Below the pieces are notes generated by a model. It did no database searches. It had not been told where the DNA came from and saw only the letters and a program-made list of their open reading frames with translations. Shown in pieces: positions 16,900-30,305 of a DNA stretch of 64,000 nucleotides (position 1 is its first letter; each line of letters begins with the position of its first letter). The position numbers were made by a program, and so were the translations under genes. Origin of the DNA: Apostichopus japonicus (Eukaryota; Echinodermata; Holothuroidea; Aspidochirotida; Stichopodidae); NCBI RefSeq assembly GCF_037975245.1, contig NC_092575.1, positions 14,054,310-14,118,309 on the forward strand. The letters run 5' to 3'.

Positions 16900-18620
16900 G
16901 CTACACTGATCTAAACAGAATTACCCGTAATCAACGAGTTGTTCTTGCCCAATCCACAGCGGCTTCTCCGCCACCACAGTCTAAAATTTGGTCACCTGAT
17001 ATTGTTGGTCTAGATTCGCATCTACTATATACAATAATCATGTGATGCACTCATTAAGAACCTAGTAACGCAAATATGAAACGTCTTTTTCTTCAGCCAA
17101 TCTTTCAGTTCTGTATTGTTCCAATAGGTACAGGATGAGGGGGGGGGCGGGGACATTTAAGTCACTTTTATCAGTTAATCACTTAAGTAGTTGATATTTC
17201 CAGAGTGATATGAATGATGGAAGCCTCCAATGACACTTCAAGTTTTACAAAAGAGGTTTATTTACACCACACCCTGTTCTTCAGTGGAAAGCAAACATTG
17301 CATTGCACAATTATTGATCACAGAGAACAAAACCTATGTGCAACACTGTTAACTAAAAGAGAGAATGGAAATTACTGTGGGTCCACACAGTTCAAAACCA
17401 AATAAATGATGCCTTTCTGTAACTGGGTAAAGCTCGATTTTGTGATCGTTTTTTCATTGTTGTTGTTTTTTGGATACGAAACATTTGTCAGTATGTAAGA
17501 TCCGACACATCAATCAGAGGCTTATACATCACTTTATTGTAATTTCATTGTATTTTCATACTTTTTCGTCCGTCAAATTTTATATAAAACACATCATGTT
17601 AATAATAAAAAAGGGATCCTTCTTTCTTTCATATTTGTGGCAGAGAATTAGCTGATGACTTTAAAATAAGATAATATATTATAAAGTGATTTTTTTTTCT
17701 TTTTTGGAGAGCAGACGATCTGGTAGTGAACAACCATTGGTTGGACACTACCCCGACTTGCATTGAGAAGAACAACGTCACAATAACTTTGTAAGAATAA
17801 TATCTATAGAAATTTAGTTCTTAGCAAACACAGATTTATGTACAAAAATATTAAATAAATATTAGTGTTCTGCATAACTTTCATTATGGATATAGGAGGT
17901 AACTATGAAGGTGAAATAATAGGATATGATGGTTTTAGGAAAGGTTCCAATATTGCGCGTCCGTACAGTTGTTGACCTATCGATAGTCATTCAACTAGTG
18001 CAGAGTTGACAACATCTGGAAACAAACGTGTATCTAACACAACCTATACTGATCTATCTTGATATATATTATATAATGCAGGTGCAGTGCACCTGATTTA
18101 AAACGTAGGGTTGGGGAGGGACGGGAATTTTTCCCGACTGATATAAGTAAGGGCATGAACCTTCGTGGACTTATTGTAGGCGGATCAAACACTTTACGAA
18201 AGAATGGTGTGGCTGTGTGGTCATTGAATGCGACTCCATGTAGAAGGTCTGGAAATTCTCCCAAAGACCAAAAAAGGGTTTAAAGATCAAACGAAGCATT
18301 TCTGAAGCATATTTATACTCCAACTTAGGTCTATAATGTAGTCTGAACGCAAAGTTGTGCTACTAAATACACCTGAATTTTGAAAATGATCCCCGACTAA
18401 ACGTTTCCTGCCTACTGCCGATGGATGTAACTGTGGGCTATACGACCGTCCCCTTCCATTGCGCTAGCCAGTGCTGTTTGTGAGGCATCATCCTTTAAGA
18501 CCCATCATTATAGCTATTGCTGAGACCCAGGGATTCTATCCCAAGAAAAGCAGTGCGATTGTTACACATGATCCATCGAAGGTTTTGCATCATTTGGCCG
18601 CAAAGTTATTCTAATTCTAA
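16900..18620. other. No recognised gene; downstream flank of the NXPE-like gene
   Basis: AT-rich sequence with short open frames only. It probably includes the 3' untranslated region of the minus-strand gene that ends at 18629. No polyadenylation signal could be assigned with confidence. Confidence 0.45.
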
Positions 18621-18628
18621 AGGCGATG

Positions 18629-21600
18629 TTACAGAGTATCATCTATCTTCAATATTGTGCAAATTCTAACATCAACGCTCCCTGACTGAGTGTCATACTT
18701 GCCTACTGGATTACTCGCCATACAATGTTTTGGACAAAGTGACCCTTTCCATGCTTGTTGATCCTTCTTGGCCACATTTGGCAGTGATCCTTTTAAAGTG
18801 GTACATTTTAAATTCGGAACTCTTTTGATATGCCAAGGAAAAAGTGATTTTGGACAGTCGTGACAAAATCGGATCTTTCGACTGACGTTTCTAGTAGTTG
18901 ATTCACAGTTTTTCAATGAAACTAGCCAAGCGTCCTTTCCATCTGGTGCGATTGCCATGCCGAGAAGAATTTGAGCAATCATTTCTGTTGGGTTACTGCA
19001 TACCTTAATCTTTCCGTTCATGTCATTGCAGGGTTTATGCCAGTGCATCGACTTCATTATGAATGGTGCTTTTTCAGTTGTGTGCCTCCAAGGTGTTGCC
19101 AACTTAAAACCGTTCAAATTTCTTATACGTTTATCTAGGGTAAAACTATTTGCGCTTTCTGCGTCAGTCTCTTTTCCATTCGGTGTATACAACGAACCTT
19201 CGTGAGCTTTGAATCCATTCAATGCGTAGAACGTTCCATTCCAAAGTGGTGGAATTGTTTTTTCCAGTATCTCTAACTGGAGATCATTTAACACGACCAT
19301 TATTACAACATCCGGTTGAATTTTTTCTGTGAATAAAGTTTCTTGAAAGAATCCAATGGCATCCCCAAAGAAGTCGTTGTTATCACTTACTTTCGTGTCA
19401 TTGTGACATGTTATGTTTATATGTGTGCTATCATTCATGTGCTTCATACTAGCGCCCTCAATTCTGAAGTCCTGATATATAAATCTTAGATTACCGATTC
19501 GAACTTCCTCCATACCCCAGCATCTCCAGAGGACTGAATCCTTGAGATTTGTCTTCTCTTTCTTCCTTAGCGCCAAGTCTACTAAAGATAAAAATATACC
19601 CCTCTCGGTAGATCTGCCAAGAACAACGATGGTACTTGACACTGATGACAACGAAGCTCTTTCAAGATCATCAGTCGTAAATATGTCGAAACTACATCTC
19701 CTAGGTTGGAGGACCCAACCACTCCTCAACGTGCCACGTTCATCTCCAGCAAGGTCTCGCGTTACCCAGTCCCCATCTAACCAAGATGGATCGTGTTGCT
19801 GAATGGTTTGACAAGATGGAAGCCTGTTGGCTTCTTTAACTCTTTCATTGACATCTATGGCTGACCCATTAATAATCAACGTAAATGGGCTCCCAGGAAG
19901 TTGTTTCTGGCTTGAACGTGAAATCTCCTCGACGTACAACTGATAATCACCTGGTATAGTTGGTGTGTAACTAAAATGTACTTCAAAGGGATTTCTGCTA
20001 ACACTTGAAGGTGATATAGCAAAGATGTTTTGTTCCCCGACAGCCAAAATACTAAAGAAATGTTTTGTATGAATTGTTTTGTTTAATGATAAATCTACTT
20101 TTATTGTAATTTTGGCTTCAATTCCAACAGAAGCATGTAGCAGTCCTTCACGAAATACTTCACATTTACTTTCTGTTTTCGTACGAGCAACAATATCTAT
20201 ATTTCTACGTATCGGTCCGGTATTCGGTGTTGAAATGCACTTGGACAGGTTTTTCGTAAAAGGTATTTTATTAATTGATAAATCAGTTATGTTTGAAATT
20301 GTCTTCCTTTGATAAACCGGCAAGGGCTTGAATGGTTTCATTCTAAGGGTATCATCCTCTGTGTGTCTGACATTGGTGTTGTAACCGAAGAAATCACCTG
20401 TTGAAAGATAAACGGTCACAAGTAACGTATGTAGATAATCAATTGACATTGGTTACTGCGAAGAAGAGGAAGTTACTCCGTCCCTAATATGATATGTTAT
20501 TAAAGCTAGTGAAACGTGACTGAAGGCTTAAAGACACCACATAGAGCATTACATCACCGTTTATTTACAGGATCGAGTGTTTTCATTCCCATTTAGATCC
20601 CTCTAATATGACTGTTACTGAGATGTAGGAGAAAGGCATGTAACACCAATAAAATATATACCGTGCTCAACAGTCAAATCTTCGATGGAAGCAAACGAAA
20701 GGGATTCATTGACATGCTCAAACCTTTTCCTCTCAAACTCTAACTTCCTTCATAAAGGCCCATTAGGTGATACTACGACTGTGCTACATGAGTAAATTCG
20801 GGAGTAAATGTGGTTGCAGTAACCTTCCATCCCAAAAATATAGAAGCTACAGCCGATCTATTTCAAATATGTACAGCGCTCAAAAGCGAAGATGTATTGA
20901 CAGATGACGTTATTGTACCTAGAACTTATACACTGGAATATAAGAGCCATACAATTGAGCTGATGACCTTTCAGCATTGATTATCACTTCAAGCAATGAA
21001 TAACTATTGATGGCTGTAGCCTCTAGCTACTATGTGTGGATGGGTCAAAACATTGAATGCTCAGGAAATTGACTCTAAATGATATTTGACCTTTGACATT
21101 CTACTCATCCCATATAAACTTAAGTATGAGAGATCATGGATTAAGGATGATTGGCCAGCGAATGCTAATATCATTGCCTTGAAAGAAGCATCTGGATCAT
21201 GGATTTAATCTCACACCTTTCCTGCTTTACCATGTCGAATGCAAATTAATCGAAGGAAGAAGAAACTGGACATTGTTACACAATATGGTCTTTCCACCGC
21301 AAGAAATGAGAAAGATGGACTATTCACACAAAAAGTTGTTCCATTTTATCGAAGTGTATCAACGACTTTCAGCACATGATACCTTATCCCACAGGATAGG
21401 ATACGATTGTGGCCTTACCAAGAGATCCACGATCATGTCGTAGGCTTACTACTACTATCAGTAGTACACGTGTGGGGTTAGGTTCCTCCACACAACCTTT
21501 GGCCTGCAAACTTTAGTTTCACTAGAACCATATATAGCCCAGAGTGCTGTTCACATATATTATGATAAGGCCCTTTTAAAGTACCATTTTGATAAGATTG

Positions 21601-23589
21601 GCCATGGTGAATAAACGTGTGACTTTAAACTTCACTAACGACTAATGTCAATTAAAATTTGTCGATTTTGTATGGGAAAAAATGTTAAGCTGGCTTGACT
21701 GGAGTTAATCTAGATATACTGTCTAAATCTCTCTTCTTTTCCATTACAAATTTTTCATTAAATTTTTGTGAAGAACAGCTGTGTTGTGTGCTGTTATTTT
21801 CTCACACTTGAATGACAAAGTCATCTTATCACCAGAATACGAATGCCCATGTGCAAATATGCAAATGTTGCCATATTGCAGTTGTTGGTTTCAGGAATCA
21901 CTATACTTGGTAACGATTGATAAGGATCCGAACTTGGCAAAATCTTTGATCATTTTCTTATATTGAAAAATAACTGAAAATTATCTTAAAATTTGATAAA
22001 ATCACAGTTTCAATTAAAAATTAGTTTTTAATCGTTTTGTCATACAATTAGCATCTTTCATGCTCATTAATATTTTCATTACAAAAACAGGTGATGCACT
22101 AATAAAAGCAAATGCAATACCAAATTTTCCAATCGTAGTCGATTGTCTCCTGTACTCCCAAGTTAAAAATCTTTTCAGCACAACATCGTATGATGGTATA
22201 AAGCTGAACATTTCCAAATCGTTAAGACGACATTGCTCCCACGTGTTCAAGGTTCTTTGCAACTGATCTCACTGAATTGTCCACGGTTAAGAAATGGCGG
22301 GTTTTTCACATAGGCTCCTTCGGGGACAATGTTTTGATTCAAGAAACATTATGTAGGAATATGTTCACCAGGTTGAAATACTGAGGCACACTGCATCTTT
22401 GAGCAATTTCTCTGTCTGATACAGTTCCCAGCGAGAAGCGGACGTATATATATATGTGATAACAGCAACAACAGCTACTATTAGTAATAAGTTTAAAAGG
22501 TATACATCCTGTAATACAAAGAATGTGTTCATTTTGGGTCTTAAATAAGTTAGGTGCAGCTTTGACCACATCTGAATGAATGTTCTGTGAACTTGGTTAT
22601 CACCTTCCTAAATAGGCCTATCTTCTTCAAATGCAACAGACTGGATTGCCCAACCAGCAAAGTCACCAATATAATCTTAAAAGCTCTTGTAGTGTTTTTT
22701 CATGCAAATAACTTCATCACTGAGTGATGTGAATGAAAGTTCTTCCTTCAATTCTTTTGCTGCTTCTACAGTTATTATGTGACATTACTAAGCTGTATAC
22801 GTTGTTCACAATTTAACAGTCTTACTGATTCTTCCTTGTGGAAGTGTAACTGGCTTCTTTGCTGCTTCCGAGTGGTCTACATAGAAAAACTTGCATTCTT
22901 GTGTTTCCATTTTATCTGTGGTACAACACTTGCATGGGAGGTACCTTAAATGTGGTTTAGGCATTTCGTTTAAGGAAACCTGTACCACCCTCCTTTCCGG
23001 TCATACATTAGTGCAGAATGACCGTAATGAGAGGTATCATGTGTGTTTGTAGGCCTTTCGACAATCATGTTTTGCAATTTGCATTGTAATGATATGTTCG
23101 CGGTAAGCATAAATTTGATATTAAGTAAACTGTTTTTTTTGTCTTACTGTAGCTCACGTTATCCAGCTGAATGAATCTTTAGCAGAAACCAAACTCCCCG
23201 AACAATTTACGCAGTCCTACGAGGTACAGTTAGGTAGCACGAAAGATGTTATATGTAAGCAGAGACGGGGTCATTAAAAACATCAGAGTACAACGAATTC
23301 CCAGACAAAGTTTACCATTGAGGACTGAAAAGATTTTACCAATTTATGATTAAACTATCATGATGTTTGACGGTACCTAGCGACGTTGCAAATAAGATAC
23401 CTTACCTTGTTGTTCGGTGTCAATCCAACTTCCCGATACATTTTCTGATAAGTACGCTTGAAGCTGCAATTGAAAACTATTAGGTATATAGCTATGGAGA
23501 TTTCTTCCGGAAGTGTGAAAAAGCACGGTTAGCACTAAGGACGATATTAGGACGCATATGAAACTTTTTGTTTTACCACGCAGTTCCAT
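18629..23589 (-). CDS. NXPE-family-like type II membrane protein (neurexophilin + PC-esterase-like)
   Basis: Exon 1, 23406-23589, starts with ATG and encodes a membrane anchor at residues 9-24 (FICVLISSLVLTVLF); its donor is CAAG/GTAAGG. Exon 2, 20397-18629, follows CAACAG. Both junctions are phase 1, giving about 650 residues. Residues 149-239 look like the beta-sandwich region (NPFEVHFSYTPTIPGDYQLY, then GSPFTLIING). Residues 257-304 include PSWLDGDWV and GWVLQPRRCSFD, typical of NXPE proteins. Residues 317-544 resemble a PC-esterase: VVLGRSTERGIF at the nucleophile block (Arg where GDS would have Asp), VVIMVVLNDLQ, and MHWHKPCN near the expected histidine. A Cys-rich tail follows. Likely in the secretory pathway; substrate unknown. 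The changed nucleophile block may mean it lacks esterase activity. Further exons in the 3-kb intron cannot be excluded. The frame is intact. Confidence 0.8.
20450..23376. other. Intron of the NXPE-like gene; nothing else recognised
   Basis: About 3 kb between the anchor exon and the large exon. Open frames on both strands (for example near 22014-22262 and 22806-22988) show no domain and no matching splice phases. No transposon ends were recognised. Confidence 0.55.
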
Positions 23590-26463
23590 CCTAATTTAAT
23601 TACTGTCTACGTTTTATCAACTGCCTGTACTGCTACCAATATCTTTGATTCCCTGTGTAAACGAGTTGACTTGCTCTTGACACATTTTCCCCGTCATTGT
23701 GACCAAAGTCCAAAGTCGTATACCTATTTGAACAACAACAAAAATAAATTATTAATTTTTCGTTGTTTAGTACGGAAGCGCAACAGCTGGACAATTAAGC
23801 ACCTTAACGACTTACAAACATTCCAAAACGGTGAAAAGTCGAAAATTACCGCGTTGCACATTGTTTAGTATATATCGTGAAAACGTCGCAAACTCTAAAA
23901 TTAACAAGCGGAGAGCATCCTGAACAGAGATGATTTACCCTTCTTCCGAAAACTGGGGCAAAGAGGACCTGACGTTGTTTTCGGAAATTAACACTAAAGC
24001 AGCTCCCATCCCAAGCTGAATGTCTCTCCCTTCCCCTACCCTCCTTCCCCTCCCCTCCTCCCTCGGCTGAACGGGCCACCAGCGGGTAAAGAGTACACTG
24101 GGTCATGATTGTGTTCAAGAGAAAACGAAGGAGAGCACCTCTACGACGTGCAATATAACACCTTTAACTTCCAGTTATGCATCCCTTTCTCAACCTCATA
24201 TTAAAATAACAGTAGCTACTATCACAATTTTAAACTTTATTGTGGAGGTGATCCCAGAATAACTCCCCACCCCCACCCGTCCCTCGTCCCAACTACATGG
24301 GGAGTCGGCTTCATCGATCTCAGGGGCTACACCCTCTCTTGCATCCGCCCTGAGTGGTGTAACCGCGGGAATACAGCCAAGATTTTAACCATCGGGCTAA
24401 AATCAGCCAGACATTTAATTATTCACACTTGTAATACGATCAACATTGTGGTAACATTGACCCAATGTCATACCTCCAAAGCTTTGAACTCATTACATTT
24501 CTCCAAAATTGATTAGATGTTTAAAGGTAGTCAGTATAGGCTCCAAAATTATAGAACGCTATAATTGCTAGAAGTTTTCAAAAAGTACTTTCCTGGAGGT
24601 CTTTACTCTAAATTGGTCTCAGACATTGTTAAGGAACACACAAGATGACTGATTGTCACAGTAAGGACAATTCCCTCGACGGTTTGTAACAGAAACAGTT
24701 TAAGAAGTTTGACCAAAGGTGACCATACTTGAATATCTAGCATATTTGGGCCAATACAGCATACTTAAAGTATTCAACACTAGTTCAATGTTAGGTATTC
24801 AACGTTGGTTCAATGTTTACCATTCATCCCACAAACGAAAGTAAAATATTGTTTCATTGAGAAATCCTAATAAGGAGATCTCAAACAGAGGCCAACGACA
24901 CAGAGAAAACCCTCACCGAGTAGCATATTTTTATTTATTTTTATTTATTTATTTATTTATTTGTTTTTCCACAGAAGTACAAATATTTAAACTTTAATTC
25001 TGCATATACTTAGGAAACACAAAGTGTATTTGGCACAATTGTAAGGATTCTTTGATAAAGAAAAAAAAAGTTGTTAACGCATAATTAACGCTCCACTATA
25101 TTGAACATAGTCTGAGCTACTGACGATTTGAGGCGTCTGCAACTATGAAAGGAAAGTATATTAAATGTTGTTTGTATTAAAGTAATGTAAGGACCATTTG
25201 CAGTGAATTTTTTTTTTTTCAATTTTGAAAAAAAAAAAGTGGAGAAGGCGTCAAACTGATCTTTTCCAGAAGAGGCAAAAACAATGTTTATAGGTCTACT
25301 TATTCTTAAATCCCAGTAAACCTTTGTTTGATTGGCCTAGTTTAGTGTTGTGTAAAAGTAAGTCATCAAATAATTAACGAGGATATACTACTTCTCAGAT
25401 GAACAAAGAGAGAAACTCAACTTGTATTGAGTCGAAATTATTACACTATATGAAGCGAACTATACATTAACGACTCATGTCATCAAAACACATACTTTAG
25501 GAGGTTTAAAAGTAACTGAGGTACAATTTTAAGCAAGTTATAGAGGTGGGGCGGGAGGAGGGGGCTGTGGGACTGGGGCTGGGGCTGGGGCTGGGGGCTG
25601 CAGGCTGGGGCGCTGGGGGAAATTATGAAGTACAAAAGCCTTACGGTTTGATGGCGTTTTCTATACAAGAAGCTTTCTGAAACTGTAAATTGCATTGACC
25701 ATATGACCGTTTAAGATTTTTTTCAGAGCTTGGGGTCGATTGTGAGTCGAAAATGTAAGCAGAACACTGAAATAATGAATATTTCTTGCAAATTCGTTGG
25801 GTACAATTGAGTAAATGGTGTTTTATTTTCCAATAAGGCTTAACTTTATAACCACAAATTACATGCACTTTCTAAAGGATTCACGTTTTCTGCAATCAAT
25901 TTTCTATGTCCAGAGTCTAACTGTCAAAATTGCAATATTTCCAACTTCTACACCTAGTGACAGACGATCTACTACGTCGATGTATATCTTTATTACGTTC
26001 AGTGAAATAGCGCCGTCATCTTCTGTTCTCAGCATGTTATCAGTGCAGTTTACGTAGGCTTCGAGTGTGTTTATGTTGTTATCATATGCGGTTTACCCGT
26101 CGTCAATAAAATAATTAACGATGACATTACAGAAAAAATGACGTTTCATACTGATATTTGATGTTTATGTATATTTTTGCGTCGTTGTTATACTTACGTA
26201 GCTGCTGTATACATTTATGTTGTTATTGCACATAAGTATAACATCATTACATCAAATCACGTCGTCGTCATTTGAATTTATATAGTCATCAATGTAATAA
26301 ACGTTGTTGTTGTTTGATTTTGTCCTTTTTTGCGTTCCATAGAGTTCGACCACAGAAGTAACTTATGCTGTCGTATCCATAAAACATATGGTATTCTACC
26401 ACAGAAATGGTCAAAAGAGCCAATATCGTTAGACAAATGTTTTGGTAGTAATGTTTCTTTTGT
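23590..26463. other. No gene recognised; several low-complexity tracts
   Basis: Contains a pyrimidine tract at 24024-24063, a (TTTA)n tract at about 24930-24965, and a GGGGCT-type G-rich tract at about 25550-25620 that could form G-quadruplexes. A GC-richer block at 24240-24390 resembles a dispersed repeat that I cannot name. The 5' flank and promoter of the NXPE-like gene should lie just right of 23589, but no core promoter motif could be assigned. Confidence 0.45.
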
Positions 26464-26811
26464 TTAAAGTGGCCATGACACGAAAATTTCAAAGTCCTAT
26501 ATTTTTGGGATCCATCAAAGAATGTTCTCTAGAACATGTATCAACCAATCTGCCAGTTTAAAACTTGATTTTTCAAGTCGAAAATTGAGAATGAATTTAC
26601 CCTTTTCGGCGTTTGAAACTTTGTTTACTCGAAAATTTTCCGATTCGCATGACGTCATGTGACGTCACGTTTTGAACACATTTGTTGTCGCTTGCTTACG
26701 ATCCTCCAAACATACCATTCACGTACACAGTAGACAAGTACACATACCACTAGTAGTTACTAAACAAAACACCGATCACAAGTACGATATCAAATCAAAA
26801 TTTCCTGTGAA

Positions 26812-27774
26812 ATGGCGGATCCAGAACCAATTGCGGCAACCGAAGTTCAAAGTGATAATGGTTCTTCACTAGGCAGTGAAATTGGGCTATAATTAGAGTG
26901 CCCTTTCTCATATTCGAAGCAGAGAGTGAAGGCGATGATCATTCCAATATTGAACCGAACGTTGAGGGTGGAGCGGAGGTGTTAGAACCGTATCAGTTCG
27001 AGCCTGTTAAACGAGCCGAAATTGAAGCTCCACAACATATCGAAGAAGAAATCCGTTCGAAACCATTGCAAGGAACATACAACGTGGTAAGAATTTATTA
27101 ACGAAGCATTTAAAAACAAAATCCAGTCCATTTTGTGCATGTGTTGTTGGAATTCGCGGAACACCCTAAACCGTATTGTGCGTTGTGTTACGGTAACTTA
27201 CAACCCATATGTAGAGTGTGTAGTACTAGTAGGGTTGGTTGCATACTGAAAGTTTGGCTCGGGGATGTAAGTTGCATTATGCAGCCATGCTAGGTAGGCA
27301 TATGTGTTATTTCATACTCATTATTACTTGGCTAGTACTTTGGCCTGGAGTTTTGCAAATCAATTTTCTGAAACAAAAGAATGTTTCATGATACATGGAA
27401 GGTGTAAAATCACAACAAATGTAACCATAACTGTACATTGTATGCCTGCTTGATATTGTGGACATCATGGCCAACATTAATACATTTTGAACTTTCATAA
27501 TTTTTTTCCCAGGCAGTACAGATACATAGCCTACGGTCAACAGGTTCAATGATACTTGGGGTTCCTAGCAAGACACGTCAGGGTTGTGCTACCATCATGT
27601 GCAGTCCAAAGGATCAGAAGTGATTTTCCAGCCAATGGTCATTACACTGGATTCAAGTTGCCAGGAGAAAACTCATTGTATAGGAAGCCTTGGTTGAGAA
27701 ATTCCTCCAGAAACACCTTTTCTAAACTACGATTGTGTTGGATTATCAATCCGTCAGGGTTCCCTCAGTGTTGA
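26812..27774 (+). pseudogene. P2X7 C-terminal (ballast) domain-like gene, broken
   Basis: Exon 1 starts at 26812 (MADPEPIAATEVQ), shifts frame near 26890, and continues as EGDDHSNIEPNVE and EPYQFEPVKRAEIEAP to a donor GTG/GTAAGA at 27086. An exon after the acceptor at 27511-27512 reads YRYIAYGQQVQ, a TGA stop, then YLGFLARHVRVVLPSCAVQ, IRSDFP and HYTGFKLP. This matches the end of the P2X7 intracellular ballast-type domain of invertebrate proteins, with the stop where a Trp is usual. The exon that would carry the main zinc-ligand cysteines was not found. The frameshift, stop and missing exon mark it as a relic. It lies inside the TTAA-flanked element. Confidence 0.7.
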
Positions 27775-29074
27775 TATATTGAAATTCAAGACTTTTAATT
27801 CAGGATGAAAAGGTTATTTTCCAGACCCAACATCAACAATGAAAGAAAAGGCATGTTTTGAAGCATTTGGACACAAGTATTGGCATGACCGTGATGTCAT
27901 ATAATATGTGCATAAGGGAACGGGCATTGACCTTTTTAGGGGCATTTACCTCCCAGACGTTTGATTCGTACCTTTAATCTGGAAGCCAAAATATCCATAT
28001 CACCAATGATATTTGACAGAAAAGTCATAATAAACACCAATGGAGGCAGCAGAACTCTTGAATGTTTAGACTTTGTTTCTTCAGCAGCAGTTGGTTTGTT
28101 TTGTAGTCTTTCTTCAAAAACTCAGCTGTACACCCTGTTAATGGTCTTCGATTGTTTTAATGCGTGTGATGCTGTGTTTCACATTGCCCATCAGTGTTGT
28201 ACGTGTCGTCGTGCTTGTGTAACATTTTTGCATGTGAGTTACTTCGTGCAGTGTTTCTTGGTTTAAATAACCCTTTATTGTATTTGCTTCTGGATTATTT
28301 TAATTAATTTGTCACAACAACGATTGATAGCGATGGACATGCAACTGCTTTGTAGGCTTAAAGCCAAAAAATTCATGTAAGTTGTTTTCTTTTAACCTCC
28401 TTTGATGTCACAAATTACATTAGTGTAATTTAAGAATGATAATGTTTATGGAAAGTACAGTTTTACTTTTATGTCATATAATACAATGATTGTTGTTAAT
28501 GTTAGTTCAGATTGTCCAGAATGACTGTCTAGAACTGATATTGAATAAATTTTGTTCAATGATTTAACACTTGAAATATGTGGTGTGAATTTTTGGCTCT
28601 GTGACTTTAAAATAAATCGCTTTGAGATTTAATTAAACACCCTTTGGAATAAAATCTTTTTACCTACCTATTTTGACCCATCCCCATTACCCCCACTCCC
28701 TCCACAACATAAAAAATGGTTTTCCTGGAATAGGAATAAGAAATTATTGCTATAACTAACTGATCCAGCATATTCCAGAAATAAATTGGGGCACTGAGAT
28801 TTGTTCACAAGAAGATGTAACCCATCGCTTCTGAAGCTAACCTCATAGCTTATTAGTATACAATAGAGCAATGAAGGGGGTGTTAATTTAGATGATACAG
28901 TAAAATCTCTTCGTCTATTGCGACTTCAGTGTAGTAACGCTAATACTATAGTACTACTAGTGCTCGGCGCGCTACCTCCTAAGGATCGCCACTTGCCCCA
29001 TTGGAGGTTTCCTGTTCCCCGATCTGGTCTTCAGAGTAGTTTTTTGTGGATTACTTGACAGAAGAATGACTCTT

Positions 29075-29320
29075 TTATGTCGAACCGTTAAAGTCCATTT
29101 GTTTTATTTCATAACAAAAAGGAGGGATCGTAGTATGCTTCCGTGAAGTGTTCGCTTCATTCGGAGCTGCATACTGGCTAGGCCCAGTGAAATCGGCGCT
29201 GGTGTTGTGCACTAACTTGGTCATAATCGCCGTGTTTTTTTCGTCCTTCAGCCATGGATGAAGGCTAATTGCATGGGTAATGATATTTATGCAGCCCTCA
29301 ACAACACAACGGACCGGCAT
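29075..29320 (-). pseudogene. THAP-domain first exon, broken
   Basis: Starts MPVRCVVEGC, giving the first two THAP cysteines (residues 5 and 10), then ISLHPWLKDEK and ADFTGPSQY, as in THAP domains of invertebrate transposase-like proteins. The third cysteine and histidine appear only in another frame (SEHFTEAYYDPSF), where the codon expected to be Cys is TGA. So there is both a frameshift and a stop. It probably encoded the DNA-binding N terminus of a Kolobok-type transposase. It points toward the P2X7-like relic. Confidence 0.68.
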
Positions 29321-29681
29321 TTCTCTCGGATAGTTTACAACAGTTGTAAAACAAACTTGAAATTTCTAACGATATAGCGTAATACAGTGGTTGTTCTCTC
29401 AGTGTAAATGTGCGTGTACTGTATATGGAACGGTATGATCGTCGCGCATCCGATACATGCCTGGGCTTTGCACGTTTGTTCCTAACATGACGTCATCATT
29501 GTCTTGTTGTGAAATCGCATTCTCAGATATCTATTTTCGGATGCGAATATTAAAACGTTAATTACTAATTAGTCCTTGAGGTTTTCAAGGTGTTGAGGAT
29601 AGTTTTGAACATAGATTTTCTCATAGATTCAGAGGAAGTTACTCTCGATGAGTTGGATTTTTCGTGTCATGGCCTCTTTAA

Positions 29682-30297
29682 AGGGGGAGAGGGCTGCTCA
29701 GGTTTCTGTTTTATTGGACTGAGATGTAGAGACAAGCCAAGAGAGGAAACTATAGACACGGTAGATGGGAAAGTGAGCTAAGCCGCCAGGGAGGCATATG
29801 TAGTGGGGGTTCAGCTAGGGAAAGGTTAATAACGTCTGTGGTTGGCTATGTTGGTACATACACGTGCAAACAAGTTGCTTGTAAAGTTTACTACTTTACC
29901 GAATTATCATGTTCCCACACAGCCATTTTTACATTCAGCACTGAAATGTATGGTTGGATTACTGGTAAATAACATTACCTCTTACGCCAAACTGAAAATA
30001 TGTAAAACATTACTTCCAAAACAAGCCTTGGAACTCAGCCGTAACGTAAGACCAGGCGTTATTTCAATAAAAACATGAGGGTGAACAATTGTTCGGTCGG
30101 TGTCCGCCCATTGCGCCACCAATTGAAATTTGCCATGTCAACAACAACAAAAAGTGGGTAGGTAGACACACAACCCTTTGACTTCTACTGACTATAATTG
30201 ACTTGCGTCTACCTGCAAAATTCTACTGATATGACGCTCAAATAAGTTCTGGGAATGTTGAAAACTGAACACCAGACTTCTTGCGGTAGGCCCGTGG
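29682..30297. other. No recognised gene
   Basis: Between the TTAA-flanked element and a hAT-type MITE. Open frames are short and show no domain. Confidence 0.5.
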
Positions 30298-30305
30298 ACC
30301 GCACG

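Larger units (their letters stand above)
26468..29677. mobile_element. TTAA-flanked Kolobok-like element carrying P2X7-ballast and THAP relics
   Basis: Seen directly: the left end AGTGGCCATGACACG and right end CGTGTCATGGCCTCT are inverted repeats with one mismatch. TTAA flanks both (26464-26467 and 29678-29681). TTAA duplication is known from piggyBac and Kolobok; a THAP domain is typical of Kolobok and P-type transposases. The right end encodes a broken THAP domain on the minus strand, so Kolobok is the better fit (inference). The left half holds a broken plus-strand gene of the P2X7 C-terminal (ballast) type. A near-palindromic GACGTCATGTGACGTCACG lies at about 26650-26668 upstream of it. 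The middle (27780-29070) shows no recognised coding. Confidence 0.72.

Noticed and set aside
18034-18264. Additional C-terminal exon of the NXPE-like gene
   Set aside because: The large exon already ends with a stop at 18629, and no acceptor joins this frame.
19542-19802. Plus-strand open frames within the large NXPE-like exon
   Set aside because: Shadows of the minus-strand coding frame.
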